From JBKEDC01 sp047975205 (GTDB taxonomy: Bacteria > Bacteroidota > Bacteroidia > Bacteroidales > Prolixibacteraceae): a DNA stretch of 62,813 nt. The stretch lies in assembly GCA_047975205.1 (NCBI GenBank), contig JBKEDC010000030.1:1-62813 (forward strand). Direction: 5' to 3'. The position numbers and the translations under genes are program-made. Each line of letters starts with the position of its first letter. The stretch's first letter is position 1. The notes under the pieces are model-generated. The model worked only from the letters and a program-made list of their open reading frames with translations. It had not been told where the DNA came from and ran no database searches. Positions 62,387 to 62,813 of the stretch are shown here, piece by piece.

Positions 62387-62813
62387 ATTGAAGTTCTAAG
62401 AGGTCTGTCAGTTATGTAATCGGCAAGCCTAGATTGTTTATGCAAAGAACATTTTGTTCCGCGAAGGAAGGTATAAAAGCTTTGCAAATGGTTTTTTGCT
62501 CCAGATAGAAGTGATAAAAGACACGAACCGGAATGTGAAATCAGTTTTGCAATGACGAGGATGTCTGAAAAGTAAGGTTTTGATTTCCGGCGGTTTTAGA
62601 CTTAAAGCCCGTTGGGCTTACAATTCACACGCTATTTGAAACTTCAAATAGCTTCTTTGGCATCTTTATATCTTTATAGTGTTAGTCACTTCAAAAAAAC
62701 TTTTCTCCTGCAACTCCTTTGCATAGAGCCATTAAGCCATATTCTTTTCGGAAGGTAATAAAAAAGATTCTGTTTTCACTTGCAGGATTTAGAAGTATGC
62801 TTACCTTTGCAAC
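62387..62813. other. Right edge with two small hairpins
   Basis: No gene is visible. Two hairpins lie close together: AAGCCC/GGGCTT at 62605-62619 and a perfect GCTATTTGAA/TTCAAATAGC at 62631-62652. The stretch ends with a promoter for a gene beyond the window. Confidence 0.45.
62780..62809 (+). promoter_or_regulatory. Outward promoter at the right edge
   Basis: TTG at 62780-62782 and TACCTTTG at 62802-62809 are spaced 19 bases apart, matching both Bacteroidota elements. The gene it drives lies outside the window. Confidence 0.5.

Noticed and set aside
1..62813. CRISPR array, rRNA operon, prophage or replication origin
   Set aside because: No regularly spaced repeats, rRNA sequence, phage structural genes or origin-like boxes were seen in the window.

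Overview
The window is chromosomal DNA from an AT-rich member of the Bacteroidota, most likely order Bacteroidales. The main evidence is the recurring TAnnTTTG promoter box upstream of many genes, the family-typical proteins (propeller sensor/AraC regulator, DUF4296 and DUF4251 proteins, half-length starch synthase, ExbB/ExbD cluster, GSII glutamine synthetase) and scarce Shine-Dalgarno sites. Most of the window is housekeeping DNA. I cannot place it to genus from sequence alone.

Layout. 0.3-7.5 kb: a large membrane sensor/AraC regulator, then purM, prfA, a DUF1905 protein and pyrF. 7.5-13.3 kb (minus): topoisomerase IV parE-parC, aroK and a YycJ-type metallo-hydrolase, behind one promoter. 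13.6-19.3 kb: an EamA transporter, a PagL-like lipid A deacylase, a double aspartic protease, sodB and a porin-like protein. 19.7-21.7 kb: groES-groEL behind a sigma-54-like promoter. 21.8-26.3 kb: an accessory patch with a GNAT gene ending at an IS30-type relic, a large lipoprotein, and a decayed IS3-family element abutting panD. 26.3-34.2 kb: panCD, half-length GlgA, xth/rsgA (divergent), a radical SAM enzyme, then a deoC-thioesterase-DUF4296 group. 34.3-41 kb (minus): a short IS30-derived element, exbD-exbD-4TM-exbB, and metF-usp-tatD-ansA. 41-53.5 kb: a 2-hydroxyacid dehydrogenase, cobQ, mazG-dtd, mdh, DUF4251, GSII, dprA, aroB-aroA, manC and tRNA-Leu(GAG). 53.5-57.5 kb: a possible small membrane gene, an AraC regulator divergent from an iron alcohol dehydrogenase, and an RND transporter fossil. 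57.6-61.7 kb: cytochrome b, Rieske protein and an octaheme cytochrome c with a TPR tail, probably a quinol-oxidising complex. 61.7-62.8 kb: IS3 and IS30 relics, a truncated gene and an outward promoter.

The most notable items are: (1) the sensor/AraC fusion that keeps its ATPase boxes but has glutamine where the phospho-acceptor histidine should be and has no receiver domain; (2) the cytochrome b/Rieske/octaheme cluster lying between a transporter fossil and IS relics; (3) the sigma-54-like groESL promoter with TGTCA/TGACA repeats; (4) IS3 and IS30 ends left beside host genes, where they may now supply a stop codon and a terminator; and (5) a lipoprotein whose C-terminal half is an array of Asp-Ser-Ile repeats.
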